Below are positions 34,638 through 45,310 of a stretch of 64,000 bases of DNA, piece by piece (position 1 is the stretch's first letter; each line of letters begins with the position of its first letter). The DNA lies in NCBI GenBank assembly GCA_007922305.1, contig ML677341.1, forward strand, positions 68,134,663 through 68,198,662, in the 5' to 3' direction. Position numbers and translations under genes: made by a program. Below the pieces are notes generated by a model. It did not search any database. It saw nothing but the letters and a program-made list of their open reading frames with translations, and was not told the DNA's origin. This stretch comes from Dermatemys mawii (taxonomy: Eukaryota; Chordata; Testudines; Dermatemydidae).

Positions 34638-34880
34638 GAACTCTAGGAGGTTGATATGTAGGGTGGATTTGGTTAAGGACTATCTGCCCTACATGGTATA
34701 GGTCTGAAGGCATGCTCCCCAAATGATTAAGGGGGCATAGGTTGTTAATATCATGGACAGGGTTGAAGGAAAAGGATCCCAACACAGACGTTTGAGTTGT
34801 GCCCACCAGTGTAGGGAGTCTTTGCCCTTATAGGCATGGATAGGAGTTTGTGAAAGCTGTGTCTGTGAGGTACGTAGTCC

Positions 34881-36320
34881 TTACATAATCATGCCTAGAG
34901 ACAGTGCATATGCAGTCTTGCATACTTTACCATAAAAGTGGCTGTTGCCATGTGGCCGAGGAGCTTGAGACACGTCCTGGCTGAGATCTGGGGATGGGTT
35001 CTCACCATGGATATGAGATCGACTGTCACTGAAAATCTGTAAGCTGGGAGGAAGGCTCTGGTTTGTATGGCATCCAGTTGTACCCCAATAAACTCCAGGT
35101 GTTGCACTGGTGATACTGCTGATTTTTCTAGGCTTGTGCAAAGGCCAAGGCTCAAAAAGAAGTCCATTGTGAGTTGTACAGTGTGAAGGGTGTCGGGTTT
35201 GAGGGTCCTTGAGGAGACAGTTGTGAAAGTATGGAAATATAATGATGCCTTGTTTGTGTAAGTAGGCAGCCACTACTGTGAGGACTTTGGAGAATACTCA
35301 GGGAGCAATAGAGAGTCTGAAGGGTAGTGATTGGTTCCTATGATGAATCAGAGTGCAGGGTGTATTGTGATGTGAAAATATGTCTTAGAGGTTGAGGGCT
35401 GATAGCCAGACCCCCTGTTCCAGTACTGGAATAGCCATCTTGAAGCATTGCAGTTTGACTGATGTGACAGAGTCAGGCCAGATGGCTACAGGAGAGTGAT
35501 AGAAGGTAGATACATAGCCCCAGACTAAGCTGGTCCCTTTTCCCTGAGTAAGATAATGGACTGTTTCAGAAAAATCCAGAAGTTGTTGGGAGCAATTAAG
35601 GCAGGCAGGCTAATCAGGGCACCTGGTTTTTAAAAAGGATCTCACTTCAGTTAGTGGGGCGTGTGCAAGGAGCTGGGAGCAAGAGACTCTAGGAACGGAG
35701 AGTGGGAAGGCATACTGCTGGAGGACTGAGGAGTACAAGCATAATCAGACACCAGGAGGAAGGTCCTATGGTGAGGATAAAGAAGATGTTGGGAGGAGGC
35801 CATGGGAAGTAGCCCAAGGAGTTGTAGCTGTCACATAGTTGTTAAAGGAGACACTCTAGACAGCTGCAATCCACAGGGCCCTGGGCTGGAACCCGGAGTA
35901 GAGGGCAGGCCTGGGTTTACCCCATCCCTCAACTCCTGATCAGACACAGGAGGAGTTGGCCTGGACTGTGGGTTCTACCAGAGGGGAAGGTGTCTGGCCT
36001 GTTCCCCAACCCACTAGGTGGTTCAGCAGAGATTGCAGGGATAGTTTTCTTTTTCCGCAGGCTGGCCACTGATGAGGTTAGCTGAGTGAACGGCAGGTTT
36101 GAGCCACTGGCAAAAGTGGCCAAACTGAAGCAAACAAATCCACCAATAAGCGCAGGACCCACCAAGGTGGAGGTGGTACTTTGTCACGCTAACTTATTGA
36201 GATTTCGTAGGTCTAGGATTTGTCTCCACCTGCCATTTTTCCTTTGGATGAGAAAAAATGGGAGTAAAAATCCTTTCTTCAGTGTTGGGATGGGACCTGT
36301 TCTATAGTTCCAGGTTGCGG
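34881..36320 (-). pseudogene. DIRS-like reverse transcriptase relic split by an LTR
   Basis: The reverse strand from 36300 reads 'LIQRKNGRWRQILDLRNLNK', the start of a DIRS/gypsy-type palm. After the LTR (35463-36188) it resumes 'VKLQCF', then a degraded 'DIFSHHNT' where 'DAYFHIxI' is expected. Next come 'VFSKVLTVVAAYLHKQGI' and 'YFHNCLL', in place of 'YLDDCLL', so the catalytic aspartate pair is lost. The connection region 'LEFIGVQLDAIQTRAFLP' and 'SARTCLKLLGHMA' follows to about 34895. It is a dead enzyme with at least three frame changes. Confidence 0.8.
35463..36188 (+). mobile_element. solo LTR of an endogenous retrovirus-like family (copy C)
   Basis: It begins tgtgacagagtcaggccaga and ends ggtactttgtcacg, a TGTGACA...TGTCACA terminal pair with the last base mutated. 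Flanks are ctga (35459-35462) and ctaa (36189-36192), a 4-bp TSD with one mismatch. It splits the DIRS reverse transcriptase directly after 'NLNK'. It shares both ends and internal words (gcaggtttgagccactggc) with the LTRs at 49060-50275. No viral gene is present. Confidence 0.8.
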
Positions 36321-36729
36321 AAGGTGGTTTATTTCTTCTCCTCGAATATGTTCATGAGAAGGGTCCCTGAAGAAGACAGAGAGGGAGGCTGACTGGGTGA
36401 TATTGATAGGAATGAGATGGAATATCCTTCATTGATCTCTAGGACTTGTCTGAAGTAATTAGCCAACATGATGCATAGAAAGGTGCTAAATGGTCGCTAC
36501 ACTGGTGGGATGTTGGAGATGGTTATAGTGCCTGGAATGGGGGGAGGCTTCTTGGGGCCTGGACCAGTCATCAAAAAAGTTGTTTGATTGAAGGAGTGCG
36601 AGAGCCCCTAGAGGAGTCAAGTGCCTGTGCTTCATAGGGGGTTTCTGTCATCAGTGTTGTGTCATACTGTCAATGCAGGGTGAGCAGGTAGTGTTCAGGA
36701 TCTTGGGGGAGGTAGGTATTTCCCTGGTT

Positions 36730-37318
36730 GTCTCTTTGGCACTGGCGTATAAATGCCAAGAGAGTGAGAGTTGCTCAAGAGTTCTTTAGAAAATATAGGG
36801 ACTCGTATGTGTGTTCTGTGAATAATTTCCTCAGCAGTGGTTTGCACCTCCTTAAAGAGTCTGGAGAGGTAGCCATGGCACTCATCTCATGCCTACGGCT
36901 CCTGCAATGGAATGGGTTGCTGTATCAGTGGAATCCAAGGAGACGTGTAAAGCTGTATGGGCCAAGAGATGTCCTTCAGATGTGAGTGACTGGAGTTCTT
37001 CCTTCTTGTTGTCAGGAATCTGGACGGAGTTTTCAATCCTGCAAAACAGCTCCTGGAAGTGTTTAAAATCATCTGCTGATGTAGAGGAGAAGGCATGATA
37101 GTCTCATTGGAGGAAGAAGAGGAGAAGTGGAGTGGTTGTGTAACTTCCTCCTCCAGTTTTTCCTGGTCTGCTATTGAGAGTTGGTTGGTCTCTGGTGGTT
37201 GAGTGATGGACGAGGATGGTGAGAGTGGGTGTTTCTGGCTTTGTTCTACGTGATGCTTTGGAAACTGATCTGTGCATGGCCCATGGATCACAGTATGGCC
37301 AACCGGAGGGAGTGGCAT
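36730..37318 (-). pseudogene. DIRS-like gag-type segment relic
   Basis: The reverse-strand frame at 37318-36893 is rich in Pro, Ser and Gln and contains an SSSSSNET stretch, followed in another phase by 'SADDFKHFQELFCRI'. The pattern 'SSSSPDE...DDFKxFQxLLxR' is typical of the gag-like protein of turtle DIRS elements as I remember it. Phase changes break it near 37080. The C-terminal part to about 36730 is inferred. Confidence 0.5.
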
Positions 37319-37486
37319 GTGGGGTTATGTCTATGGCAGTCCGTATTGGGGCCCTGGTTTGAGGTTGCAGGGTGCAGATAGACAGAACAGGAGTTATTTA
37401 CATGTTCTCACTATTTGGAGTATGAGGGTGGGACGGGGTATTTCTCCTCTTCCTCACTGGGGAAATAACTCAGGCAAGATATGAGA

Positions 37487-37832
37487 AGTAATTCTTCCGC
37501 TCTACTCTGCACTGATTAGGCCTCAACTAGAGTATTGTGTCCAGTTCTGGGCGCCACATTTCAGGAAAGATGTGGCCAAATTGGAGGAGGCTTAACTTAC
37601 AGCAATAGCAGTTTAGGTTGGACATTAGGAAGAAGTTCTTAACTGTCAGAGTGGTTAAGCACTGGAATAAATTGCCTAGCGAGGTTGTGGAATCTCCATC
37701 ATTGAGGATTTTTAAGAGCAGGTTGGACAAACACCTGTCAGGGATGGTCTAGATAATACTTAGTGCTGCCTTGAGTGCAGAGGACTGGACTAGCTGACCT
37801 CTTGAGGTCCCTTCCAGTTCTATGATTCTATA
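37487..37832 (+). mobile_element. CR1 LINE 3' end with internal deletion
   Basis: It runs from 'ctctactctgcactgattag' through 'gtattgtgtccagttctggg', then jumps to 'ttggacattaggaagaagtt', and ends 'cttccagttctatgattcta'. These are CR1 3' coding and UTR words in order, with the segment between the 'vaKLEE' region and the UTR missing. It is forward, 5'-truncated and immediately right of the DIRS-like element. Confidence 0.85.
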
Positions 37833-38111
37833 TGTGTATGCATGTTTATTTTTGCTACATGTAATAGTTGTACCTGTGTAAAAATTGCGCAACTAAATAT
37901 ATGTTTTAATTACCATGAATTCTTGACTCTTTTATCTGCACCCTAACCACTGATTAATTTTTGCACGATTTATTTTAACATTCTAGATTTCTGAACAGTT
38001 TAAACAGCTATAATTTTTCCCTTCAGAATTGATCTGCCACATAATTTTTTTTTTTGTTAACTACAAAGTTGTGTTTCTGTCCTTCAGCTGACCATGTGTG
38101 TTTGTGTGTAG
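37833..38111. other. no gene or repeat recognised
   Basis: Short A+T-rich unique stretch between a CR1 fragment and a hAT relic. Confidence 0.4.
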
Positions 38112-39600
38112 TGCCCAGGGCCAGATTAATAAGACTGGAGATTCAGGCTAGTATTTTTTGGAGGTCCCCTTTCCGTGAACGTGGTATTATTGAAAGCAAA
38201 AAGGTAGTCATCTTACAACAACCAACAAGTCATATATATTACTGAATAAACACAGACACAAAATTAAGGACTATGAACATTAAAAGTCAAAATAGCATCT
38301 TGGGAGCTTTAAGACCTGCAGATTCAGTTACTGTATCCTCAAACGACAGTGTGCAAAGTAAATCCCATTCGGTTGACATTATAGCAAGAGCACTAAGCTT
38401 TGTTTCTACCATAGTTGACGGAAGACGATATTTTAATTTAGGTAACTTTAGAGAAGGATAGCTGTGCTTTGCAGTTGACAGTAGGTGCAGGCGAATAGTC
38501 TCAGTGCAATGAAAACATTTGGGAAGACATTACTCAGATCTTTGTTCTGCAAAAATTTGATGAGTCCAGTAGCAATCTTCTCCTGCATGTCACAATATCT
38601 GATAAATGCTGGTAATTTGATACTTTGCGCCAAAAACCTTAGGCTCTAGATTGTTTGGGTAAGCACTGAGCAATGTCTGAGTGCATGTTTTCATCTCTTC
38701 TTCACATCATACTTGATCAAGAGGCTTGAGGAAGCCAAACACTGTGGATAGTTCAGCATAACAGGCATTACTACTATTTAGTTCCAAAGTTATCTTGTCA
38801 AGGATAAAATAAAAGCAGTCAACTTCTAGTTTCCTTCTTCCTCAAAGTTTGGTGTCATTTTTGCCATTTGGAAATGTCTAGTTTGTTTGAGTTCTTTATG
38901 GTGGGACTCATCATCATCACTTCCCATTTTTTTTGCTTGATCCTCAAAATCATCAAGCTGATACTGTAAGTTTGTAACCAGCTCTTCCAAGGAAGTCAGC
39001 AAATTAACAGCAACAACAAGATTCAGACCTGCCTTTTAAAGCTTTACACTAGTTTTGTCAAACCTCTCTGGTATTACATAAGATACTCATAAATACAGTT
39101 TCCATTTGGCACATTTTCTTGTACAGTGTTTGTGCTTCACCATTTTATTCGGCATTTTCTATTATTTCTTTCAAATAATGCCACAACTCAATTATCAAAG
39201 ACCATTTAGCCAGATTTTGTTCAACGTTAACAGCAACATCATCCCCTTTTTTACTATTATTCTCTTTGCCTTCTGTACAGACAAGTGGTAGGAAATATAG
39301 GTCATCTCTTTTATCATTACTTTTGTCCTAGATTTCAGGAACAGTTGCCTTTTCTACTTCCCTCTCCTAAGGGAACAAGTTCATATCCATATCTTTGCTT
39401 TGATTATCACTTTCTGAGAAAGACGGTCCCAAATCTTTGGAAGATGACTCTGAAACAGTACTAGCAGAGAAATAATAAGTTTTGGTAACTTGCTTACAGT
39501 ATTGTCTTCCTAATTTTGTTTTCATTTTTATTGTTGTTGGGATTCCCTCTGAAACCTTTTCCACTCAGTTTATCCAGAATAAAACTCACACGTTTCTGAT
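38112..39600 (-). pseudogene. hAT transposase relic, ZMYM1-like type
   Basis: The reverse strand ends in a C-terminal hAT dimerisation region: 'FPNVFIALRLF...', 'SFSKVT', then after a one-base shift 'TMVETKLSALAIMSTEWD' and a stop at 38287-38289. Upstream can be read 'AQALYKKM'-like and 'MSILCN' words, 'LTSLEELVTNLQYQLDDFED', 'KELKQTRHFQMAKMTPNFEE' and 'LDCFYFILDKITLELNSS'. This order matches transposases related to zinc-finger MYM-type protein 1. A Ser-rich N-terminal segment lies at 39564-39367. Many stops and shifts disable it. The left terminus may be cagggccagatt at about 38112; no right terminus or TSD was found. Confidence 0.7.
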
Positions 39601-40980
39601 TTGGTCTGTTAATTTTTGTAACCACTCAGTGTACAGATCATGAACGATCCACGAGCTGCAAAGTATGCAAGTAAGTAGAGCTGCAGCTGCAAGTTTATTG
39701 CACTTCACTCTTCTTACTATTTCTTTATCTACTAACTATATGTTGTTTACAAAACTGATTGTGACTTTATGCTTTGTCCATTGTTAACCTCTGTTTCCTT
39801 ACTTCTGTGTTCTTTCATTGTTCATGCAAGGTCTACAGCTGCTCCACTTGAAAATTGTTTACCAGATATCTTGTTTAAATGAAATTAAAACAATACTAAA
39901 GAAGTGCTGTGCAGTGCTGTCATTAATAGCCAGCAACTGGTGATTAGTGCTGCCAATTTGCACCCCCCATTTCCAGCAATTGAAAGTCTGGAAAAAAATT
40001 AATTAAACTTTAACTGTGAAAGCTTAAGAAACTGGGACAAAATCAGTGTCAGCAGGGGGCATAAATTATCCTTTCGTTCTTTTCTTCTTAGCATTAGCAT
40101 GAAAACAATCAAAATGTCCCTTGTGTATAGTGTATATTTTAAGGATTGGAGACTTCCCTCCTCCCGCCCCACCCTGGAAAGCAGAGACCTGGCACCCACG
40201 TGAATGAATACACATGTCCCCCTCCCCCCCGCCCCAAATGTCATTGCTTATTACCCAGGTTGGGCAATATTCAGTCCAGGACCAGTGACAGATAAGATTC
40301 AATATCTTATGATCCATCAAGGCTTGAAATGGGAGGCTTATACTCTTGGAAAGGGAGGATCCCCATCTTCCTGATGGCATACCCAGTGCTTGCTTCTAGT
40401 TCTTGAAAGTCCTGAGAGATCTGATATTTTAAAGTGCTAGAAAATCTTTTTTTATACTTTTTTTATGTTTTAAAAATATATATTAGTTATAATTATCCTA
40501 AGCAATAGACAGCTGTAGTCATGGTATGAGGCACTTTGTGTTTCTGTCTACTTATAACACCAATATTGTTAATATAATTGCTTTGATCATCAAAATACTT
40601 CTGAAATACTTTTTCTTTGAAATATATGGCATGTGAAGATACTTGATAATATGGAGCAGTATACTGACATAAAGCTTTACTGGAAACTTATTTAGGATGA
40701 TCTCCATAACTCACTTGTGGCTTCTCCACTTGTGAGTAGCTAGCAGTGTCAAAATCATGCTAATAAAACCTTTATATGACAACATTATTTATACACTATT
40801 TGTTTTGTCTCACACTCACAGATGTCTGAAAGTCTAGAAAACTTTGTATATATAAAATGTATCTTGTATATAATCAGCAGAAATTTAAAAACTTATACAT
40901 TGCCCAGCAAATGGAGTTTATGTTTCAGGCTACTTTTGAAGATGATTATTAAAATATTTTAGCTAAGTACAGTAGTTTAG
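39601..40980. other. no gene or repeat recognised
   Basis: It may include the undetected right end of the preceding hAT relic. Open frames of 81-104 codons at 39999-40380 (reverse) overlap a C-rich tract and match no family. Confidence 0.45.
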
Positions 40981-41050
40981 GGATGGGATTTTCAAAAGTG
41001 CTTAAGTGAGTTAAGTACCCAACTCACTTATACACTTGTAAAAATCCCAT
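40981..41050. repeat. palindromic MITE-like repeat with flanking TTTAG
   Basis: The arm atgggattttcaaaagtgct is mirrored on the right by 'cacttgtaaaaatcccat'; the inner parts pair over roughly 30 bp. Both sides are flanked by tttag (40976-40980 and 41051-41055), which could contain a TTA-type duplication. Confidence 0.7.
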
Positions 41051-41092
41051 TTTAGATCAAATGTGGTGAGTTATTTCTCAGGCTTTCTATTA

Positions 41093-41945
41093 ATTGCAGT
41101 TAACTCACACGATTAAATTAAAAAAAATTAATCATGATTTAAAAAAATAAAATGCCAATTGAAATTTATTAAATATTTTGGATGTTTTTCTACATTTTCA
41201 ATATTGATTTCAATTACCACATAGAATACAAAATATACAGTGTTCACTTTATTTTATTATTTTTTATTACAAATATATGGACTGTAAAAATTATAAACAA
41301 AAGAGTTTTTCAATTCACCTCGTACTAGTACTGAAATGCAATCTCTTTATCATGAACATGTAACTTACAAATGCAGATTTTTTTTGGTTACATAACTGCA
41401 ATCAAAAACAAAGCAGTGTAAAACTTTAGAGCCAACAAGTCCACCCAGTCCTATTTCTTGTTCTGCCACTTACTAAGACAAATAAGTTTGTTTACATTGA
41501 CGGGAGATACTGCTGCCTGCCTCTTATTTACAATTTCACCTGAAAGTGAGAACAAGTGTTCACATGGCACTATTGTAGCTGATGTTGCAAGATATTTATA
41601 TGCCAGATATGCTAAACATTTGTATGCCCCTTAATGCTTCAGCCACCATTCCAGAGGATATGATTCCCTGCTGCTGATGCTCGACAAAAAAAAAAAAGAA
41701 GCATCAATTAAATTTGTGACTCTACTCCTTGGGGGGAGAATTGTATGTTTCCTGCTCTGCTTAACCGCATTCTGCATATATTTCATGTTATAGCAGTCTC
41801 AGATGATGACCCAGTACATGTTCATTTTAAGAACACTTTCACAGCAGATTTGACAAAACGCAATTTAATTTATGAGTTTAGAGAGGGCCACACACTCAAG
41901 TATAATCTGGATCTTTTGTGCCACCCAAGCAGTGCATTCTGGCTG
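41093..41945. mobile_element. hAT element relic of Ac/ZBED1-like type, rearranged
   Basis: The left end carries 'gattaa...aattaatcatgattt' words characteristic of this turtle element. The reverse strand at 41612-41455 encodes a hAT dimerisation domain: 'LATSATIVPCEHLFSLSGEI' then 'AAVSPVNVNKLICLSKW', of the 'PATxxPSERxFSxAGxI..' type. The plus strand at 41745-41870 encodes another transposase portion, 'VSDDDPVHVHFKNTFTADL'. The two parts face opposite ways, so the copy is not a simple deletion. The right limit is uncertain and no TSD was found. Confidence 0.65.
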
Positions 41946-42514
41946 TAGCTACCATATTATAGTACATTCTGTTCAGATTCTTACATTGACTACAGTTATC
42001 ATGGTGGTACGTGAGCACCGTCCAGAAGTGCACTGAGTAATGTGACTAGCATTTATGCTGAGGTTTTTTCCTCTCTATGTACTCCCTTTCTGATTTTCCT
42101 CACCCCAGGGGAGGAAATGTATAATGACCTTTTAAAATGGAAATATATATGTTTGGCTCTTTGTTTTTATAAATGAAGATCAGGTCAAAGAAGTGCGCCT
42201 CACACTTAGAATGGAAAATGTTAAGGTTCGTAGTAGTTCTTGGATACTACAGGAGTTTATTCTATTGTCTTATACTAGCTCCTATGAAACCTCTGGCTCT
42301 GACAGTTCTTGGCTGGCATATGGTCTGTGAAGAAGCATATACTATGGGTGTAAGAGCAGTTTGTAGGCTGCCCTAATTTATAGTCAGGGCCACAGCTAAT
42401 CTGGTGCAGCCTATAGAATAATGGGACTATAATTTTTGCCTTGAGGAGCTCAGGAACAATAGAGCATCTGTCTGTAGTTCTTAAACCTGGGTCAAATATA
42501 CAGGCAACTATATA
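41946..42514. other. no gene or repeat recognised
   Basis: Nothing assignable. Confidence 0.4.
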
Positions 42515-42853
42515 TTTGCTCTTTCTCAGTGTGGAAGATGGTTGCCCTTGGTGAATCCATGCTGACTGTTCCTGATCGCTTTCTTCTCCTCTAAGTGCTT
42601 CAGAATTGATTCCTTGAGGATCTGCTCCATGATTTTTCCAGGGACAGAGGTGAGGCTGACTGGTCTGTAGTTCCCTGGATACTCCTTTCCTTTTTTTAAA
42701 GATGGGCACTACATTAGCCTTTTTCCAGTTATCCAGGACCTCCCCCAATCACCATGAGTTTTCAAAGATAATGGCCAATGGCTCTGCAATCACATCCGCC
42801 AACTTCTTTAGCACCCTCGGATGCAGCACAGCCAGCCCCATGGACTTGCGCTC

Positions 42854-43648
42854 TGTCATAAGTGTGAAGTAGCCTAGAATTAGTGTTTACCTGTAAGGGG
42901 TTAAGCTAAAGGTAACCTGAGAGGTGGACAACTGACCAATGAGAAATTCCTCAGGAGACAAAGAATTTTAAGTTTCAGTTTCTCTCTGGGTCTTCTCTCT
43001 GTTCAACTCAGCTATGGGATGAACATCACAGCTATTTCTTTCACTATAACTATAAGTTTCTATCAAGTACTGTAGTCAGTAAGTTTACCTTCTTTTTATC
43101 ACTTGGAGGGTTCTCAGTGGTGAGTGTTGCTTCTTGATACTGTAAGATTCAGCAGGGATATCAACAGTGGGAGAAAGTTGCCTCGGGGGAGAGGTTTGGT
43201 TTCTGAATCCTTTTGTTGATTATGGTAGATGCTGTTCTGTTGATGGTTATAAGGGATTTATTCCTTTCTTTTTTTCTTTTATTAAAATCTTTTTTAAAAA
43301 ATCTGACTGCTTATTTTCCATTGTGTAAGATCCTGGTTTTGGATCGGGGCACGTCTCGCAGGAGCAGGCGAGGTTTGTTTTTTTTCTCTCAAGCTTCCCA
43401 GGGAGGGAATAAGTTTGGGGGTTTTGTGCAAAGAGAGAGAGGGGCTTCAAGTGGCCCATGTCCAATAGTTTGAGACATTTTCACTTGATGGTGGCGGCGT
43501 ATACCAGTCCAGACATAGAAGAAGTTGTGTTCTGGGGAAAAACATTTTAACCCAAGCTGGTAAAATAAGCTTAGGGGGGTTATTTCTTTTTTCATGCGGG
43601 TCCCCACATCTATACCCTAGAGTTCAGAGTGGGGAGGCAATCCTGACA
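42854..43648 (+). mobile_element. solo LTR, retrovirus-like, inserted in CR1
   Basis: It begins tgtcataagtgtgaagtagc and ends gaggcaatcctgaca, a TGTCA...TGACA pair. Flanks are cgctc (42849-42853) and tgctc (43649-43653), a 5-bp TSD differing by one C/T change. The CR1 frame continues across the flanks ('LEKL...ERKSMG'). An 'attaaaa' polyadenylation-like hexamer lies near 43281. There is no coding region and no second LTR, so it is a recombined solo LTR. The orientation is inferred from the hexamer and is uncertain. Confidence 0.75.
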
Positions 43649-43783
43649 TGCTCATTCAGCTTTTCTAAATTGTCCTGAACCACTTCTTTCTCCGCAGAGG
43701 GCTGGTCATCTCCTCCATGTGCTGTGCTGCCCAGTGCAGTAGTCTGGGAGCTGATCTTGTTCATGAAGACAGAGGCAAAAAAA

Positions 43784-43862
43784 GCATTGAGTACATTTGC
43801 TTTATCCACATCCTCTGGATAGGGGAAGCAGAGGATGTGGATAAAGCAAATGTACTCAATGC
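43784..43862. repeat. perfect 34-bp inverted repeat with 11-base loop
   Basis: Arms 43784-43817 and 43829-43862 are exact reverse complements; the loop is gataggggaag. The left arm starts gcattgagtacatttgcttt and the right arm ends with its inverse. The left arm is ordinary CR1 sequence; the right arm replaces the CR1 sequence expected there. Confidence 0.97.
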
Positions 43863-45117
43863 TCATTCAGTAAGGGGCCCACACTTTTCTTGACTTTCTT
43901 CTTGTTGCTAACATACCTGAAGAAACCCTTCTTGTTACACTTAACATCCCTTGCTAGCTGCAACTCCAAGTTGGCCTTCCTGATTTCACTCCCGCATGCC
44001 TGAGCAATGTTTTTAATACTCTTCCCTGGTCATTTGTCCAGTCTTCCACTTCTTGTAAACTTCTTTTTTGCGTTTAAGATCAGCAAGGCTTTCTCTGTTA
44101 AGCCAAACTGTTCGCCTTGCATATTTATTATTCTTTTTACACATTGGGATGGTTTGTTCCTGCAACCTCAATAAGGATTCTTTAAAATACAGCCAGCTCT
44201 CCTGGACTGCTTTCCCCATCATGTTGTTCTCCCAGGGGATCCTGCCCATCAGTTCCTGAAGGGAGTCAGTCTGCTTTTCTGATGTCCAGGGTCCATATTC
44301 TGCTGCTCTCCTTTCTTCCCTGTGTCAGGATCCTGAACTCTACCATCTCATGGTCACTGCCTCCCAGGTTCCCATCCACTTTTGCTTCCCCTGCTAGTTC
44401 TTCCCGGTTTGTGAGCAGCAGGTGAAGAAGAGCTCTGCCCCCTACTTGGTTCCTCAGCACTCGCACCAGGAAATTGTCCCCTACACTGTCCAAAAACTTC
44501 CTAGATTGTCTGTGCACCACTGTGTTGCTCTCCCAGCAGTTATCAGGGTGATTGAAGTCTCCCATGAGAACCACGGCTTGTGATCTAGTAACTTCTCTTA
44601 GTTGCTGGAAGAAAGTCTCATCCTCCTGGTCTGGTGATCTCTAGCAGACTCCCACCATGACATCAGCCTTGTTGTTCACACTTCTAAACTTAATCCAGAG
44701 ACTCTCGGGTTTTTCCGCAGTTTCATTACGGAGCTCTGAGCAGTCATATTGTTCTCTTACATACAATGCAACTCCCCCACTTTTTCTGCCCTTCCTGAAC
44801 AGTTTATATCAATCCATGACAGTACTCCAGTCATGTGAGTTATCCCACCAAAGCTCTGTTATTCCAGTCACATCACATAGTTCCTTGACTGGGCCAGGAA
44901 TTTCAGTTCTTCCTGCTTGTTTCCCAGGCTTCTTGCATTTGTGTATAGGCACTTAAGATAACTCGCTGATCGTCCCGCTTGCTCAAAATGAGACAGGAGA
45001 CCTCCTGGCTGTGCTTTCTCCTGGTATCTCATTTCCCCACTTACCTCAGGGCTTTGGTCTCCTTCCCCTGTATTAAGGCTGCCTATGACATAGCTTTGGC
45101 TTTACCTCCTTAACAGA

Positions 45118-45310
45118 TTGAAGCTCATGCAATGAGAGTGCAAGCAATATCAGTAATGTTCCTCAGTGACATTTCCATATTGGATATTTGCAAGGTTCCC
45201 ATGTGGTCATCCATATATACATTTATGGACCATTATGCATTACTGCATTTTCCAGAGCAGCTGCAAACTATGGAAGGGTGGTCCTGCAAATCTTAGGTGA
45301 TTCTCAAGAA
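45118..45310 (+). pseudogene. DIRS-like tyrosine recombinase C-terminal fragment
   Basis: Forward translation from 45123 gives 'AHAMRVQAISVMFLSDISIL', then 'ICKVPMWSSIYTFMDHYAL'. This resembles the end of the DIRS tyrosine recombinase, where a 'W(S/A)SxxTFxxHY' block contains the C-terminal histidine and nucleophilic tyrosine. The N-terminal part is missing: the fragment abuts the CR1 at 45115. It is forward, opposite to the DIRS-like element at 33590-37486, so it is a separate insertion. Confidence 0.7.

Larger units (their letters stand above)
33590..37486 (-). mobile_element. DIRS-like tyrosine-recombinase retrotransposon, reverse orientation, interrupted
   Basis: On the reverse strand, from 37.4 kb down, the order is a Ser-rich gag-like segment (about 37318-36893), reverse transcriptase (36300-34880), RNase H (34240-33900) and following sequence. 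This is the gag-RT-RNase H order of DIRS elements. It is split by an ERV-type LTR (35463-36188) and a Penelope-like 3' fragment (34241-34637). All frames contain stops and shifts. The recombinase end expected beyond RNase H and the terminal repeats are not visible here; a recombinase fragment of this type lies separately at 45118. The edges are approximate. Confidence 0.75.
42515..45115 (-). pseudogene. CR1 LINE ORF2 relic (endonuclease to RT fingers) with LTR inside
   Basis: Read on the reverse strand from 45.0 kb. The endonuclease shows 'LWIKF', 'VLMGDFNHPDNCWESNTV' near 44570 (GDFN motif intact) and 'GGSDHEMVEFRIL' near 44330 (SDH intact). The linker at 44249-44013 contains 'AVQESWLYFKESLL' and 'YARRTVWLNRE'. 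Then come 'VLNAFFASVFMNKISSQTTA' near 43790, 'HPRVLKKLADVIAEPLAIIF' near 42800, and '[18 protein letters not shown]' at 42748-42695. The sequence stops being CR1 at about 42515, before the catalytic palm. Interrupted by a solo LTR (42854-43648) and altered by a hairpin (43784-43862). Stops and frameshifts are present, although the motif preservation is better than in the other CR1 copies here. Confidence 0.85.
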
